This document shows positions 1-8,718 of a DNA stretch of 64,000 bases, piece after piece. Within the stretch, counting starts at the first letter, position 1, and each line of letters starts with the position of its first letter. The notes under the pieces are model-generated. The model saw nothing but the letters and a program-made list of their open reading frames with translations. It was not told the DNA's origin and did not search any database. A program made the position numbers and the translations under genes. This stretch comes from Parashewanella sp965200795 (GTDB lineage: Bacteria; Pseudomonadota; Gammaproteobacteria; Enterobacterales; Shewanellaceae). The stretch covers positions 1 to 64,000 of the forward strand of contig CBDAVB010000012.1 of assembly GCA_965200795.1 (NCBI GenBank). The letters are read 5' to 3'.

Positions 1-688
1 GATTAGCGGTGGAAATTGCTTGAGATAATTGAGTAATCTCTTCTGGTTGCATGGCTCTTAAGTGGGTAACTTTAGGTTTTCTAAAAACTAAATTAATTCC
101 AGTGAGAGGATTAGCTTGAATTAAGCCACAATTTACGGAGTAATTCATGATCTCATTCATCAATTGGCCGCAACGTTTGACCATCTCCAGTTTACCTTCT
201 GCTTCAACTGGCCGAAGTATTGAGATAGCAACAGGTGCTGTGATCTCATTTACTGGCATTTTACCCAATTTAGGGAATATATAGTTTTCTAACTTCCGCC
301 AGTTGTCATGGATAGTTTTAGGTTTAAGGTGCCCTTCTTTGGTTGATTTCCATTGCTTGGCAACAGCTTTAAATGTGTTGGCTTGTTCTTCTGCGTAGAT
401 TCGTTTTTGCTCAGCCAGAAATAGCTGAGGATCGATTCCTTCATAAAGCTTGCTTCTGTATACAGAGGCTCTCTTTCTAGCATCGGCTAGGCTGACATCT
501 GGAAATGACCCCACTCCCATAAAAGTCTTTTTTCCCGTTGCGGGTTTTGTATATCGAAATTCCCAAAATTTCGTTTGATTAGTTTTTACAAGTATATATA
601 AGCCACCACCATCAGACTTTCGAATGACTTTTCCATTAGATTTAAGCGCTTCAACTGCCTTAACTGAGAGTTTATTGAGTATTGGCAT
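1..688 (-). CDS. P4-type tyrosine integrase, 3' part outside the window
   Basis: Reading the minus strand from ATG at 688 gives an open frame of about 229 codons that runs off the left edge. The first 100 residues have the N-terminal arm-binding pattern of P4-like integrases (DUF4102): a DGGGLYILV strand, then FWEFRY, TFMGVGSFPDVSLADAR and a YEGIDP motif. The following core-binding helices include TFKAVAKQWKS and LGKMPVNEI. The catalytic domain is not in the window. The gene points away from the tRNA-derived repeat at 1011-1040, as expected for an island inserted at that site. It differs clearly from the 564-aa integrase at 22079-23773, so two islands probably share the same tRNA-Ser in tandem. 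The start is the only ATG upstream of the DUF4102 segment. The family call is firm; the activity cannot be judged. Confidence 0.88.
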   Translation of the reverse strand, partial: MPILNKLSVKAVEALKSNGKVIRKSDGGGLYILVKTNQTKFWEFRYTKPATGKKTFMGVGSFPDVSLADARKRASVYRSKLYEGIDPQLFLAEQKRIYAEEQANTFKAVAKQWKSTKEGHLKPKTIHDNWRKLENYIFPKLGKMPVNEITAPVAISILRPVEAEGKLEMVKRCGQLMNEIMNYSVNCGLIQANPLTGINLVFRKPKVTHLRAMQPEEITQLSQAISTAN

Positions 689-697
689 ATGCCCCCC

Positions 698-900
698 AAA
701 GTGTATGACTAATTCAGAGATTGTAGATGTTGAAGAAATCGGTCATACACTTTTTGTAACTATCAGATGCTAAAAGAAAAACAAGATATTCATCGGGACT
801 TTTTAATATCCAAACCGACTTTAAACAGGGCGTTAAACGCTCTAAAAGTGTATGACCTATTGTTCGAAAGTCATTGAATCATACACTTTGTCATACACAC
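698..900. promoter_or_regulatory. Cluster of GTGTATGAC repeats upstream of the P4-type integrase
   Basis: The motif AAAGTGTATGAC or its reverse complement occurs at 698-709, 742-754, 845-856 and 879-889, with a partial copy at 890-900. Copies are in both orientations. The first lies immediately upstream of the integrase start. Clustered inverted short repeats next to an integrase are typical of arm-type integrase or excisionase sites, or of a repressor operator. No gene is visible in 689-1010. The repeats are seen directly; the role is inferred. Confidence 0.55.
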
Positions 901-975
901 AAATCGTGGAAGTTGTCGGACTTATACGGACGGATATGGACGCTAAATGCTTGTTTAAGCTAAATTTAAGGCATT

Positions 976-999
976 AAAAAGACGTCCTAGGACGTCTTT
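976..999 (-). terminator. Perfect palindrome with T-run, probable tRNA-type terminator
   Basis: The 22-bp perfect palindrome centred on CCTAGG (arms AAAGACGTCCT) is followed on the minus strand by a T-run. It sits 12 bp beyond the tRNA 3'-end repeat at 1011-1040, matching the place of a tRNA transcription terminator. It is therefore probably the terminator that a tRNA-Ser restored by excision would use. Confidence 0.6.
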
Positions 1000-1010
1000 A
1001 ATATAGAATC

Positions 1011-1040
1011 TGGCGGTGAAGGAGGGATTCGAACCCTCGA
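1011..1040. repeat. att repeat: displaced 3' end of tRNA-Ser
   Basis: These 30 bases are identical to 23917-23946, the 3' end (T arm, acceptor strand, CCA) of the tRNA-Ser gene. After position 1040 the sequences diverge. Together they mark the ends of a 22.9-kb integrated element. The intact tRNA lies at the integrase end, as usual for tyrosine recombinases that use tRNA 3' ends. Confidence 0.92.
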
Positions 1041-1094
1041 ATCGAAAAATACTTTTAGTGATCTATATAAATCAATGAGTTACGATTCTTTTCT

Positions 1095-1140
1095 CACACG
1101 CTTTGTACTAAAAATCGTTTGGCTTTGTACCAAAGATTTG
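1095..1140. promoter_or_regulatory. TTTGTAC repeats at the left end of the island
   Basis: Two copies of CTTTGTAC(T/C)A lie at 1101-1110 and 1123-1132, just inside the left att repeat. The same motif recurs just inside the right end (23776-23798), with inverted GGTAC copies near 23815-23830. This distribution fits arm-type binding sites of the island integrase. Apart from these sites and a short inverted repeat near 1200-1221, nothing is seen between 1041 and 1251. Confidence 0.5.
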
Positions 1141-1251
1141 CACCAGCAGTTAAGGCTTTATTCTACCTATTTGAGTGTCCACCAGCAATAAAAACTTGCG
1201 TTCAATTCGAAATTGAATTGAAATGCTCAAAAGTAACAAAATAGATTTAAT

Positions 1252-1911
1252 ATGAAGAATAACCCTTGGCTCGACTTTGACATGAACTCAAGCTTTGTTC
1301 ATCCGACGGATAAAGATCAAGTTGCAGCCTTTAATATAAAAGCAAAACCTGAAGTGAAGTACGAGTTATCACTTAGGCCAGAGCCTTATATTGGCAACTT
1401 GGACGCAAAGGTTCTCTTATTGGCGCTGAATCCCGGTGTCAGCGATGATGACTTCCGTGTGCATGAAACGTCGAGCTATATTGAACTTCACAAAGCAAAC
1501 TTGAAACAGGGCATTGATCGCTACCCGTTTTACTATTTGAATCCGCAACTAGATTGTCCCGGATCGGACTGGTGGGCTGCAAAGGTTAAGTGGCTGGTCG
1601 AAGCTTGCGGACTTGAGCGTGTGGCTAATTCAATTTGTTGTCTACAGTTTGTTCCTTACCACTCAAAAAGTTACAAACATAGCAAAACTCCACTTCCTAC
1701 TCAGGTGTTCATCAGAAGTGTAATCATTGAGCATATCAGTAAAGGTAGACCGATCGTAATAATGAGAAGTCGACGCCATTGGGAAAGCTTGATTCCTGAA
1801 TTAGCTGGCTATGCTAATGTGATGACCTTAAAGAATCCTAGGAACCCTACCTTCAGCCCAAAGAATGTAGCCGAAGGTAAGTTTGGAGATTTGGTCGAAA
1901 CTATCAAATGA
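1252..1911 (+). CDS. Hypothetical protein with weak uracil-DNA-glycosylase-like features
   Basis: 219 residues, and one of only two plus-strand genes in the island. Residues around 50-60 read VLLLALNPGV, reminiscent of the water-activating loop strand of the uracil-DNA glycosylase superfamily. LQFVPYHS lies near the middle, and the C-terminal part has VIMRSRRHW followed by a TLKNPRNPTFSP segment. No canonical HPSP loop is visible, so a glycosylase role is only a suggestion. It could equally be a defence-associated protein of unknown function. It sits between the left att repeat and the broken OLD nuclease, a usual cargo position. The ribosome binding site before ATG 1252 is poor, so the start is less certain than the frame. 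Confidence 0.55.
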   Translation: MKNNPWLDFDMNSSFVHPTDKDQVAAFNIKAKPEVKYELSLRPEPYIGNLDAKVLLLALNPGVSDDDFRVHETSSYIELHKANLKQGIDRYPFYYLNPQLDCPGSDWWAAKVKWLVEACGLERVANSICCLQFVPYHSKSYKHSKTPLPTQVFIRSVIIEHISKGRPIVIMRSRRHWESLIPELAGYANVMTLKNPRNPTFSPKNVAEGKFGDLVETIK

Positions 1912-1941
1912 AGAAGGTACTTCAGTAACCATTGATTGAGG

Positions 1942-2035
1942 TTAATTTTGTATCCATTCGATTAAATCAATAATTGACTGATGATCAGGACAAGTAACAA
2001 TGCCGTCTTGTGTCACTTCTTGAGGGCGTTCAAAA
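1942..2035 (-). pseudogene. C-terminal tail of the OLD nuclease, cut off by the IS256-family element
   Basis: On the minus strand an open frame beginning at the IS edge reads FERPQEVTQDGIV and ends DLIEWIQN-stop (TAA at 1942-1944). OLD/TOPRIM nucleases commonly end in a short acidic-aromatic helix of this kind. The main body of the gene (3303-4994) runs into the other end of the IS. The fragment has no start codon or ribosome binding site of its own. It is best read as the original 3' end of that gene, about 30 codons long. Confidence 0.65.
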
Positions 2036-3300
2036 TTCTGTGTCAGCCTAAATTCTAAATTTCTAATACGTTATCCAATCTGCCTTCAAAATGGATTGCA
2101 AATTGTGACAATGCTAGCCTCCAATTTTGGACTGGCATTGTCCACTTTTTAGAGGCATTCAATATGCCCGCATAAAGCAATTTTAGCAAGCTGTTTTCAT
2201 TTGGAAATGCCCCTTTTGTTTTGGTGAGTTTCCTAAACTGGCGATGTACGGCTTCAATCGCATTGGTCGTGTAAATCACTCGACGTACATATTCTGGATA
2301 TTTGAAGTAAACGGACAAGTTCTCCCACTTTCTGCGCCAAGAGTCGATAACGATTGGATACTGGCTACCCCATTTGTTTTCCAGCTCATCTAAAGCCGTT
2401 TCAGCAGCCGATTTACTTGTCGCTCTGTAAACCGGCTTTAAATCAGCCATAAACGCCTTTTGATGCTTAGATGCCACATACTTCATTGAGTTGCGTACCT
2501 GATGAATTACGCAAAGCTGAACTTCTGTCTCCGGGTAAATGCTGGCAATAGCTTCAGGAAAACCGTTTAACCCGTCAACACAAGCAATTAAGATATCCTT
2601 AACACCACGATTATGAAGATCGGTCAGTACCGAAAGCCAATAATTAGCACCTTCTGACTCTGAAAGATACAGGCCAAGTAACTCTTTCTTACCTTCGAGA
2701 TTAACGCCTAGAATCGTGTAAATAGCCTTACTGACATAGCGACCATTGTCTTTGACTTTATAGTGAATCGCATCCAGCCAAATAATTGGATAGACCTCGT
2801 CTAAACTGCGTTGCTGCCATTCTTTGAGCTGAGGAATAAGCTGATCGGTCACAGCCGTCAAACTGGCTTCTGAAAGCTCTAAACCATACAAATCAGCCAC
2901 ATGAGATTTGATATCACGATAACTCATACCCATTGAAAACATTGACAAAATCTTACGATCAATTTCATCAGAGAGCTTAGTTTGATTTTTTTTGACAAGC
3001 TGAGGCTCAAAGTTGCCGGCTCTGTCTCTTGGCGTTTCTAACTCAAATTCGCCAACTGAAGATTTAACGGTTTTTTTACTAAAACCATTTCTTCGATTGG
3101 GCTCAAGATCTGAGTCTAAATGTTGATCAAGTTCTGCTTTAAGCGCTGCTTCTGTTAGTTGTTTGATTAAAGGGGTGAGAACACCATCCGCACCAGTTAA
3201 ACCTTTACCTGATTGAAGTTGTTCTAAAGCTTTATTGAAATCGAAATTTTGAGTCATTATGTCATTCCTGTTTTTGACATTTTACCGAAATGACACAGAT
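2036..3300 (-). mobile_element. IS256-family insertion sequence
   Basis: The element is delimited by imperfect terminal repeats: TTCTGTGTCA at 2036-2045 and, inverted, ATCTGTGTCA at 3291-3300. It contains one transposase gene (2055-3257). It interrupts the OLD nuclease gene. I could not find an exact target duplication, only a 6-of-8 match (TTTAGAAA / TTTTGAAC on the minus strand), so the exact ends may be off by a few bases. Confidence 0.8.
2055..3257 (-). CDS. IS256-family (mutator-type) transposase
   Basis: 400 residues, full length for the family. The N-terminal third holds the DNA-binding region with RRNGFSKKTVKSSVGEFELETPRDR, characteristic of IS256-like transposases. The catalytic core follows: IIWLDAIHYKV supplies the first Asp near residue 160, LIACVDGLNGFPEAI the second near residue 230 with the CVIHQVRNS helix after it, and TTNAIEAVHRQFRK near residue 335 carries the final Glu. 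No interruption is visible, so it may be active. It acts on the ends at 2036 and 3300, and its insertion split the OLD nuclease gene. Confidence 0.95.
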   Translation of the reverse strand: MTQNFDFNKALEQLQSGKGLTGADGVLTPLIKQLTEAALKAELDQHLDSDLEPNRRNGFSKKTVKSSVGEFELETPRDRAGNFEPQLVKKNQTKLSDEIDRKILSMFSMGMSYRDIKSHVADLYGLELSEASLTAVTDQLIPQLKEWQQRSLDEVYPIIWLDAIHYKVKDNGRYVSKAIYTILGVNLEGKKELLGLYLSESEGANYWLSVLTDLHNRGVKDILIACVDGLNGFPEAIASIYPETEVQLCVIHQVRNSMKYVASKHQKAFMADLKPVYRATSKSAAETALDELENKWGSQYPIVIDSWRRKWENLSVYFKYPEYVRRVIYTTNAIEAVHRQFRKLTKTKGAFPNENSLLKLLYAGILNASKKWTMPVQNWRLALSQFAIHFEGRLDNVLEI

Positions 3301-3302
3301 TT

Positions 3303-4994
3303 CTAAACACTACCCACTTCTTTTTTAAATCTAGCCCATGATTTTTCATCTTTACTCGCAGTTCCAATATGAGCTTCGATTGCACCTTTAGTCCATAGCC
3401 AAATACTTTGCGCTTTTAGTTTCTCATGCAAGTTGAGTATATGAGGTATTGCTATATCATCTTTTGCAAGTATTTCAAAAGCTTTTGCCGCAGTACATGA
3501 GTTACTGTTTTTTGGCAGACCGTTTCCATTAAGAGTAATATTGTGATGTGGTGCAATCTCCTGCAATCGAGCCTTTAGCTTAACGGCATCATCATCTTCT
3601 GCATTAACGAATCCATGTTTGATTGCTCCCGTAAGACCGTAATCTAGATCACAAATAGCTTTTGCAGGAAGATCCATCGCTTTGAGAATACTGAGTGTCT
3701 TTTTAGTATCGTTCACACCGCTCTGAGCAACCAGAGCATGTTTACCTTGCCCCATTGTGGTTTTAGCAACCTCTTTAAAGATAAATGGCAGAAGTCTTAA
3801 TTCCGTCTTTCCTTCAGTTAGCACAACATTTTCTGCAAAGAGAACTTGACTGGAGTGCGATAGATTAAAAAGCTGCTCCATTTGGTGAACAGAATCTGGT
3901 ACTTCTTTTTGAATGGCATCTTTTAAACGCATTCTTGAGTATGTACCTTCAACATTATCCTTTCTTATCAATAAAGTGGTTTCTGCCAATTCTGGTGTCA
4001 CCATCTGAGCAGAGTGAGTTGATATAACAACTTGATACCCTGAGTTTGATAATGTGATTAAAGCTTCTCTAACCTGTTCGATTGCAAAAGGATGAAGGTA
4101 TAATTCGGGTTCATCGATTAAGAGCAGAGTTGTTGAATCTGGAGTGCTTCTCTTTACTTCAGCGAGGTACTGTACTAAAGCCATTTGGATTGAACGTTGA
4201 GCACCATGCCCATAGTATGAAAAGTCACGAGCAGCTCCTTCACCTTCGTAAACTTTTAAAGTTCCAGCTTTGATCAGATCATCAATTGATGGAGTATCAA
4301 AATGAAGCTTTACTTTCATACCCGGGAATAAATCAGCAACCTTAGTATTGACACTTGAATCTATGGTATTTAGCTCTTCAAATCGCATATCTCCGTCACT
4401 AGATATTCTACGGCTAACTTCAGATAGATGACCATTTAAGTCTTCTTCGTGGGCTTGCTTTACAGGCTCTAAAAACTGAGCAAGCAACTTGCCGATGGTT
4501 GTAGTGTTTTTAGCCTTAGAGGCATCTTCAGCTGCATTCTCCATCGCACCGATTCTAATTGGTTCTGGAAGTAATGCATTTATGGCATTATCAATACCTG
4601 TAGGGTTGATCACCCATTCACCAGTTTCAGGGCTAAGTATCGAAAGTTTTATTTCTGCTGTCCTAGCGGATGGTACAAGTTGAGTTCTCTTAATCGTAAT
4701 AACATCAATAGCCACATAAGGTTGAATTGATTTCTTTTGCTTTTCCGGCATGTTCTCTAACAACACTTCGGTGACACCTTCAATTCTTGCTTCTACTTCT
4801 AGAGGTTCGTTTGGGTCGTTGAAGTCTTTGTCAGATAAACTAGATTTTCTAAGTAGCCATTGCAGTGCTGATAAGCAATTAGATTTACCAGCATTGTTAT
4901 AACCCACGAGGGGGGTGAATGCCGACAATTTTAATGTTGTGTTTTTGCAAGACTTATAGTTTGTGATGGTGACATCCGTTACTTGTAACGCCAT
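3303..4994 (-). pseudogene. OLD-family ATPase/TOPRIM nuclease, interrupted near its 3' end
   Basis: The N-terminal AAA/SMC-like ATPase has a Walker A GYNNAGKSN near residue 32 and a Walker B TLLLIDEPELYLHP near residue 295. The C-terminal TOPRIM nuclease starts at VVLTEGKTE (about residue 395) and has the acidic pair ICDLDYG. This order defines class 1 OLD proteins, relatives of phage P2 OLD and of GajA, which act in phage defence or DNA damage. No UvrD-like partner (GajB) is adjacent. The frame ends GSV at a stop formed at the IS256-family element, and the natural C-terminus lies beyond it at 1942-2035, so the protein lacks about 30 residues and may be inactive. ATG 4994 is preferred over upstream starts because GGAGTTAACA precedes it. 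Confidence 0.85.
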
Positions 4995-5147
4995 TGTTAA
5001 CTCCATGTACGAAAAGAAAAAATAAAGCAATCGTTACCAAATGAAAGTGCACTTTAGCTGACATTAAGGTCATTAATCAATTGCTTTATTTTGACTTCTT
5101 GATACTAGGCGTATTCTTATTTTCACAAAGCTTGAAGACTGTTCAGG

Positions 5148-5693
5148 TTAGGGGTGAGATAAGTTTCTATAAATGGTCTTTACCGAACAACCTAACTGCC
5201 TCGCAGCTGCCGCTTTGTTACCATCATTAGCAACTAATGCATCATGTACGGCATCAGGTGTGATCTTTTTAGTTCTACCTTTGTAGACACCGTTGGCCTT
5301 AGCTTTAGCAATTCCTTCACGCTGGCGTTCACGGATCATACTGCGCTCGAATTGAGCTACGGCACCCATGACGTTGAGCATCAGTTCATTCATTGGGTTA
5401 GCTTCACCAGTAAACTGAAGTCCTTCTTTGTGAAACTTAACGCCAACGCCATCACTGTTCAGTTGGTTAATGAGCTGAAGAAGATCTTGCAGGTTACGAG
5501 CAAGCCTGTCGATACTGTGGACGATAACGGTATCGCCATCACGAACATACTTGAGCAATGCTGCGAGTTGTGGTCTTTCAGTTGAGCCACCTGAACATTT
5601 GTCAGTGAACTCAATGTCAAAATCAATGCCATCAAGTTGTCGTTCTGTGTTTTGGTCTGTGCTGCTTACTCGAATATAAGCGACGTGAGCCAC
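5148..5693 (-). CDS. Serine recombinase (resolvase/invertase family)
   Basis: 181 residues, the size of Tn3-type resolvases and DNA invertases. The catalytic domain starts VAYIRVSSTDQNTERQ with the nucleophilic Ser near residue 10. It continues with IVHSIDRLARNL (conserved Asp and two Arg) and the long helix AQFERSMIRERQREGI. The C-terminal 45 residues are an HTH ending KAAAARQLGCSVKTIYRNL. The GTG start at 5693 is supported by a strong AAAGGAGGCAACA site. It stands alone between the OLD nuclease and an unknown gene. Its target (a dimer-resolution site, an invertible segment or the island itself) is not evident. A degraded relative lies at 41815-41978. Confidence 0.93.
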   Translation of the reverse strand: MAHVAYIRVSSTDQNTERQLDGIDFDIEFTDKCSGGSTERPQLAALLKYVRDGDTVIVHSIDRLARNLQDLLQLINQLNSDGVGVKFHKEGLQFTGEANPMNELMLNVMGAVAQFERSMIRERQREGIAKAKANGVYKGRTKKITPDAVHDALVANDGNKAAAARQLGCSVKTIYRNLSHP

Positions 5694-5868
5694 TGTTGCC
5701 TCCTTTATGTGACATTGGGGTTTAGATGTTGGTGGTTGGGGATGACATTAGAGCTAGGGCAACCCTAATGTCGTGGTGATAGTGGGTCATCTGAAGTGGG
5801 ACAAGAAGTGTACCTATATGTCTTGCAAAAATCAGCGAAGATAAAGGTTGTCAGTGGTACCCAAGGCG

Positions 5869-6417
5869 TTACTTCTTACCTTTCATTAATGACTCAAGTA
5901 ATTCTGGATCTATCGGAGGGTATAAGAACCATTTGTTATTGGGCACATTGCCCAGTGCCAGAGTTTGAAAGCAGCGATGCATGTCAACAAACGCCTTGTT
6001 TGTCTCTATGATATTTTGCATGGATTCCTTTACCGAATCTAACGGCGCTTTTTCTGGCAACTTAAATGAAAAATAACCTTGAGTTTCATTGGGAATTTCT
6101 TCAGTACCTAAAGTATCTCGAAGAACGAATAGCAAAGCAGGCACTCTATCGTTATCACATGGATCTTCAGTTCGAAAAGTAAATACATTGCCAAGATCTT
6201 CTAAAGTTAGAAACTCTTGTAGTAATTGATATGCCATATCAATGCTAGTATTAGGATTGACCTCTTGCATGTATAGTTGAACTTTCTCACTACGGCTCTT
6301 TAGAGTCCCTTCAAGTGACACATAGATGTTCTCGTCAATGTCCAAGGCAGACTTTTCGTTTAACGGATTGAGTTCGCACTTCAGCAGCGCTTGATTGATT
6401 ATTGTCGATATACTCAT
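5869..6417 (-). CDS. Hypothetical protein, 182 aa
   Basis: A soluble, acidic protein without a signal peptide or membrane segment. Recognisable stretches are VALLFVLRDTLGTEE-like hydrophobic strands in the middle and a Pro-rich C-terminus (YPPIDPELLESLMKGKK). I do not recognise the family. ATG 6417 is preferred to 6429 because GAGGAATACT precedes it. It lies in a minus-strand run with 6530-6835 and the methyltransferase-like gene. Its cargo position beside defence genes makes a defence-associated role possible, but nothing in the sequence shows it. Confidence 0.65.
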   Translation of the reverse strand: MSISTIINQALLKCELNPLNEKSALDIDENIYVSLEGTLKSRSEKVQLYMQEVNPNTSIDMAYQLLQEFLTLEDLGNVFTFRTEDPCDNDRVPALLFVLRDTLGTEEIPNETQGYFSFKLPEKAPLDSVKESMQNIIETNKAFVDMHRCFQTLALGNVPNNKWFLYPPIDPELLESLMKGKK

Positions 6418-6529
6418 AGTATTCCTCATTTTTGTGCATTTGCAGTATTAGTAACCACAGTAAGAAAGTGAGACTTACTCCACAAATGCTCTTATTACTC
6501 TCGGTCGTTTTTGTTTGATTTCAGAAAGA

Positions 6530-6835
6530 TCACTTTTGAAGTCTAAAGCTTTTAGAGCTCCAGCCCTCAGCTTTCATGCGCTCATACATACCGGATTCAT
6601 CGACCATGAACCCCAATGAGTCCATATAGATCAAGCACTTTGGAATCCAAGTTACTTCTTCACCGTCACGCTCAAAGACGATTTCAGTGTATTTATTAAG
6701 ACGACTAAGTGCTTCATCGAAAATTGCCTTTGCTTCCGCTTCAGACAGCTCTGGATTAGCCTTAGTGATCTCACCTAACGTCTCAACTTGCTTTAGGTTC
6801 TTATCCGTCAAGATTGCGTTAATTTGTTCTATCAT
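6530..6835 (-). CDS. Hypothetical protein, 101 aa
   Basis: Small, mostly helical acidic protein, preceded by GGGGGTAAT seven bases from the ATG. The N-terminal 50 residues form predicted helices (INAILTDKNLKQVETL, ELSEAEAKAIFDEALSRL). The C-terminus has IPKCLIYMDSLGFMVDESGMYERM. No known motif, signal peptide or membrane segment is visible. It is co-directional with its neighbours in the left cargo zone, and its function is unknown. Confidence 0.65.
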   Translation of the reverse strand: MIEQINAILTDKNLKQVETLGEITKANPELSEAEAKAIFDEALSRLNKYTEIVFERDGEEVTWIPKCLIYMDSLGFMVDESGMYERMKAEGWSSKSFRLQK

Positions 6836-6907
6836 ATTACCCCCTGTTATTAAGGTGACGGATTCTAAAGCATTAGCTCTATAGCAAACTGTGATGAGTT
6901 CGGCAAA

Positions 6908-7666
6908 CTAAGCAATCAGCCGTTGCTGTTGCTGTTCTTTGAGAACCAGCGAATATGGAACACGAAGCTTCGTGCTGATTACTTCAGGTGAAAAACCTTC
7001 ACGTAAGCCAAGATTGATCAATCTGATTTGTTCATCGTTCAACTTGCACTCACTATTGTTAATACCTGAAAATCGGTATTGAACTTCACCAGTTTCTCTT
7101 GTGAGGCTGTTGATTGTGATTGCCCAGAAAGAATTAACATAAAGTGGAGTTCGGTCACCCAAAATATCAAGAAGGTTAATTACTTGAATGACCAGACTCT
7201 TAACTTTAATGGGATCTAATTCTTCGGCATGGAGTTTGAGTTTAGCGACACCAGCTCGCCCCTCTGACTCATGGACATTTTTAATATGCGACAAGGTGAT
7301 TTGACCAGTTCCCGCAGCCAAATCTAGGAAGTCACAAAGCCCTATCTGTTTACCTCCCGATAATTGACAAATTGTCGACATGATCGATGCCACAGGTGAA
7401 GGTGTTGGGTAAAAGCTCAAGTGACCTGAGTGACCGTTCTCGCAGAATAAAGTACCCAAAATGTCATGCCCGGGATTTTCCTCCATTAACTTACGGATCT
7501 CACCACTGAGTTCTGAGGCAATTTGCTGTTGCTCTTGTGTTAACGGTTTTTCTGGCGGGTAAGCTCCTGTTAATGCAAATGCCCAATCATCAATGAACGC
7601 TGAAAGAAAACGTCCATGACCCATTAGTCGGTCGCCTTGCTCGATTAGTTTTAATGCTTGTCTCAT
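6908..7666 (-). CDS. N6-adenine methyltransferase-like protein lacking the catalytic motif
   Basis: 252 residues. The centre carries FLDLAAGTGQITLSHI, a clear SAM-binding motif I as in type I HsdM-like methylases, preceded by SFYPTPSPVASIM (motif X-like, PTP). The N/DPPY catalytic motif IV expected downstream is absent: the corresponding strand reads TPLYVNSFWAITINSL. The last 40 residues (LNDEQIRLINLGLREGF, then VISTKLRVPYSLV) look like a small HTH. So it may bind SAM without methylating, or be a regulator or anti-restriction factor. The start at 7666 follows AGGAGCTTTAACA, itself placed right after a terminator hairpin. It lies directly downstream of the BcgI-like pair. Confidence 0.7.
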   Translation of the reverse strand: MRQALKLIEQGDRLMGHGRFLSAFIDDWAFALTGAYPPEKPLTQEQQQIASELSGEIRKLMEENPGHDILGTLFCENGHSGHLSFYPTPSPVASIMSTICQLSGGKQIGLCDFLDLAAGTGQITLSHIKNVHESEGRAGVAKLKLHAEELDPIKVKSLVIQVINLLDILGDRTPLYVNSFWAITINSLTRETGEVQYRFSGINNSECKLNDEQIRLINLGLREGFSPEVISTKLRVPYSLVLKEQQQQRLIA

Positions 7667-7682
7667 TGTTAAAGCTCCTAGC

Positions 7683-7711
7683 AAAAGGCCACTCCCGAAG
7701 GAATGGCCTGT
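7683..7711 (-). terminator. Terminator hairpin just upstream of the next gene's ribosome binding site
   Basis: On the minus strand the stem AGGCCATTCC / GGAGTGGCCT closes a TTCG loop and is followed by TTTT. AGGAG of the next gene (6908-7666) begins a few bases later. The same terminator-then-ribosome-site arrangement recurs elsewhere in the island. Confidence 0.75.
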
Positions 7712-7761
7712 ATGTATTATCTTAGTGCTTATAACAATGAATAGCTAATAGGTTGAAATTA

Positions 7762-8715
7762 CTAGATACTCTTACTAAACGGCAGTGACTTGATGTAACT
7801 CTTCATAAAGTCGCAATCAGGATTACCCAATTGATCAACAGGTAGTCTAATCGTGGATGCTTTCATTCTTGCAATCCCCCATTTTCGACCATAGTTATAG
7901 CGATACTTCTCTTTTCGTATTAATGTCGCCATAAATAAACCAACATACTGATCGAAACCATCAAATTTCGGAGTAAAAATATGCACATCCTCTGTTGAAC
8001 AGAAAGGCTCAGGCTGGTAAAAAGCTTCCCCAACACTTCCGTTTCTATTAACACCAATAGTATTACCTTGGTGAATTGGTTCCCAAGTTGTGAAGTTAGT
8101 ATAACCATTATTACTATCTGAAGATGTCACGAACGGGGTCGAACCAGAGCCATTTAGATCTTTCTTTCGGGGCCCTTTACCTCTTTCAATTTCGAAAAGA
8201 TCATCATAAGAAAAGGATTGCCAATTTTTTATATCAAGTTTTTCTGGTACAGCACTTGAAGCAGCTTCTTCAGCCCCATTGAATAATGTTAAATCTAGCT
8301 GATGAACCCAAGCCGGAACCTCTGTTATATCTGGAACTTTTAGACTGCGAAGAGTTCTGTTAGCCTGTCTGCCATAGCTATACTTGTATTTATTTGCTCG
8401 AATACAAGAACAATAAAACAGTTTTTCACTGTCGCTTAGCTCAATGCCATCCTTTGTTTCTAAGCAGTAAATATGGTAGCCAGTATAAAAGTCTTCGGGT
8501 TGTAAAAAGGCCTCTAAAACAGAACCACCTAATGAAACTGTTATAGCCCCCTTAGGCATCTTTGTCATGCCCTGAACTTCTTCTACAACTGCCGAAACGC
8601 CATTGTTTTTAGATGTTCTTGATACAAAGTTAATACCATCATCTGATAGTTCGAGTTTGTTTAAATCTAGACTATTTCCATAGTAAATATCGAAGAGATC
8701 TTGTAATTCAACCAT
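7762..8715 (-). CDS. Specificity subunit of a BcgI-like type IIB restriction-modification system
   Basis: 317 residues with two similar target-recognition halves. The first half (about 1-140) ends KYSYGRQANRTLRSLKVP and the second (about 165-317) ends RYNYGRKWGIARMKASTIRL. Each half begins with a DLF(D/E)I segment and a region with VTSSDSNNG or VSRTSKNNG, the pattern of HsdS-type recognition domains. Its length is close to the 341-aa BcgI B subunit. It starts three bases after the stop of the 632-aa R-M subunit, so the two are translated together. In this family the pair binds a bipartite site. The recognition sequence cannot be predicted from the protein. Confidence 0.88.
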   Translation of the reverse strand: MVELQDLFDIYYGNSLDLNKLELSDDGINFVSRTSKNNGVSAVVEEVQGMTKMPKGAITVSLGGSVLEAFLQPEDFYTGYHIYCLETKDGIELSDSEKLFYCSCIRANKYKYSYGRQANRTLRSLKVPDITEVPAWVHQLDLTLFNGAEEAASSAVPEKLDIKNWQSFSYDDLFEIERGKGPRKKDLNGSGSTPFVTSSDSNNGYTNFTTWEPIHQGNTIGVNRNGSVGEAFYQPEPFCSTEDVHIFTPKFDGFDQYVGLFMATLIRKEKYRYNYGRKWGIARMKASTIRLPVDQLGNPDCDFMKSYIKSLPFSKSI

Positions 8716-8718
8716 GAA

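Noticed and set aside
289..483. 64-codon minus-strand ORF
   Set aside because: It is another frame inside the P4-type integrase at 1-688, which has clear family motifs.
3303..5693. Gabija-like two-gene system
   Set aside because: The OLD nuclease has no neighbouring UvrD-like helicase; the next gene is a serine recombinase.
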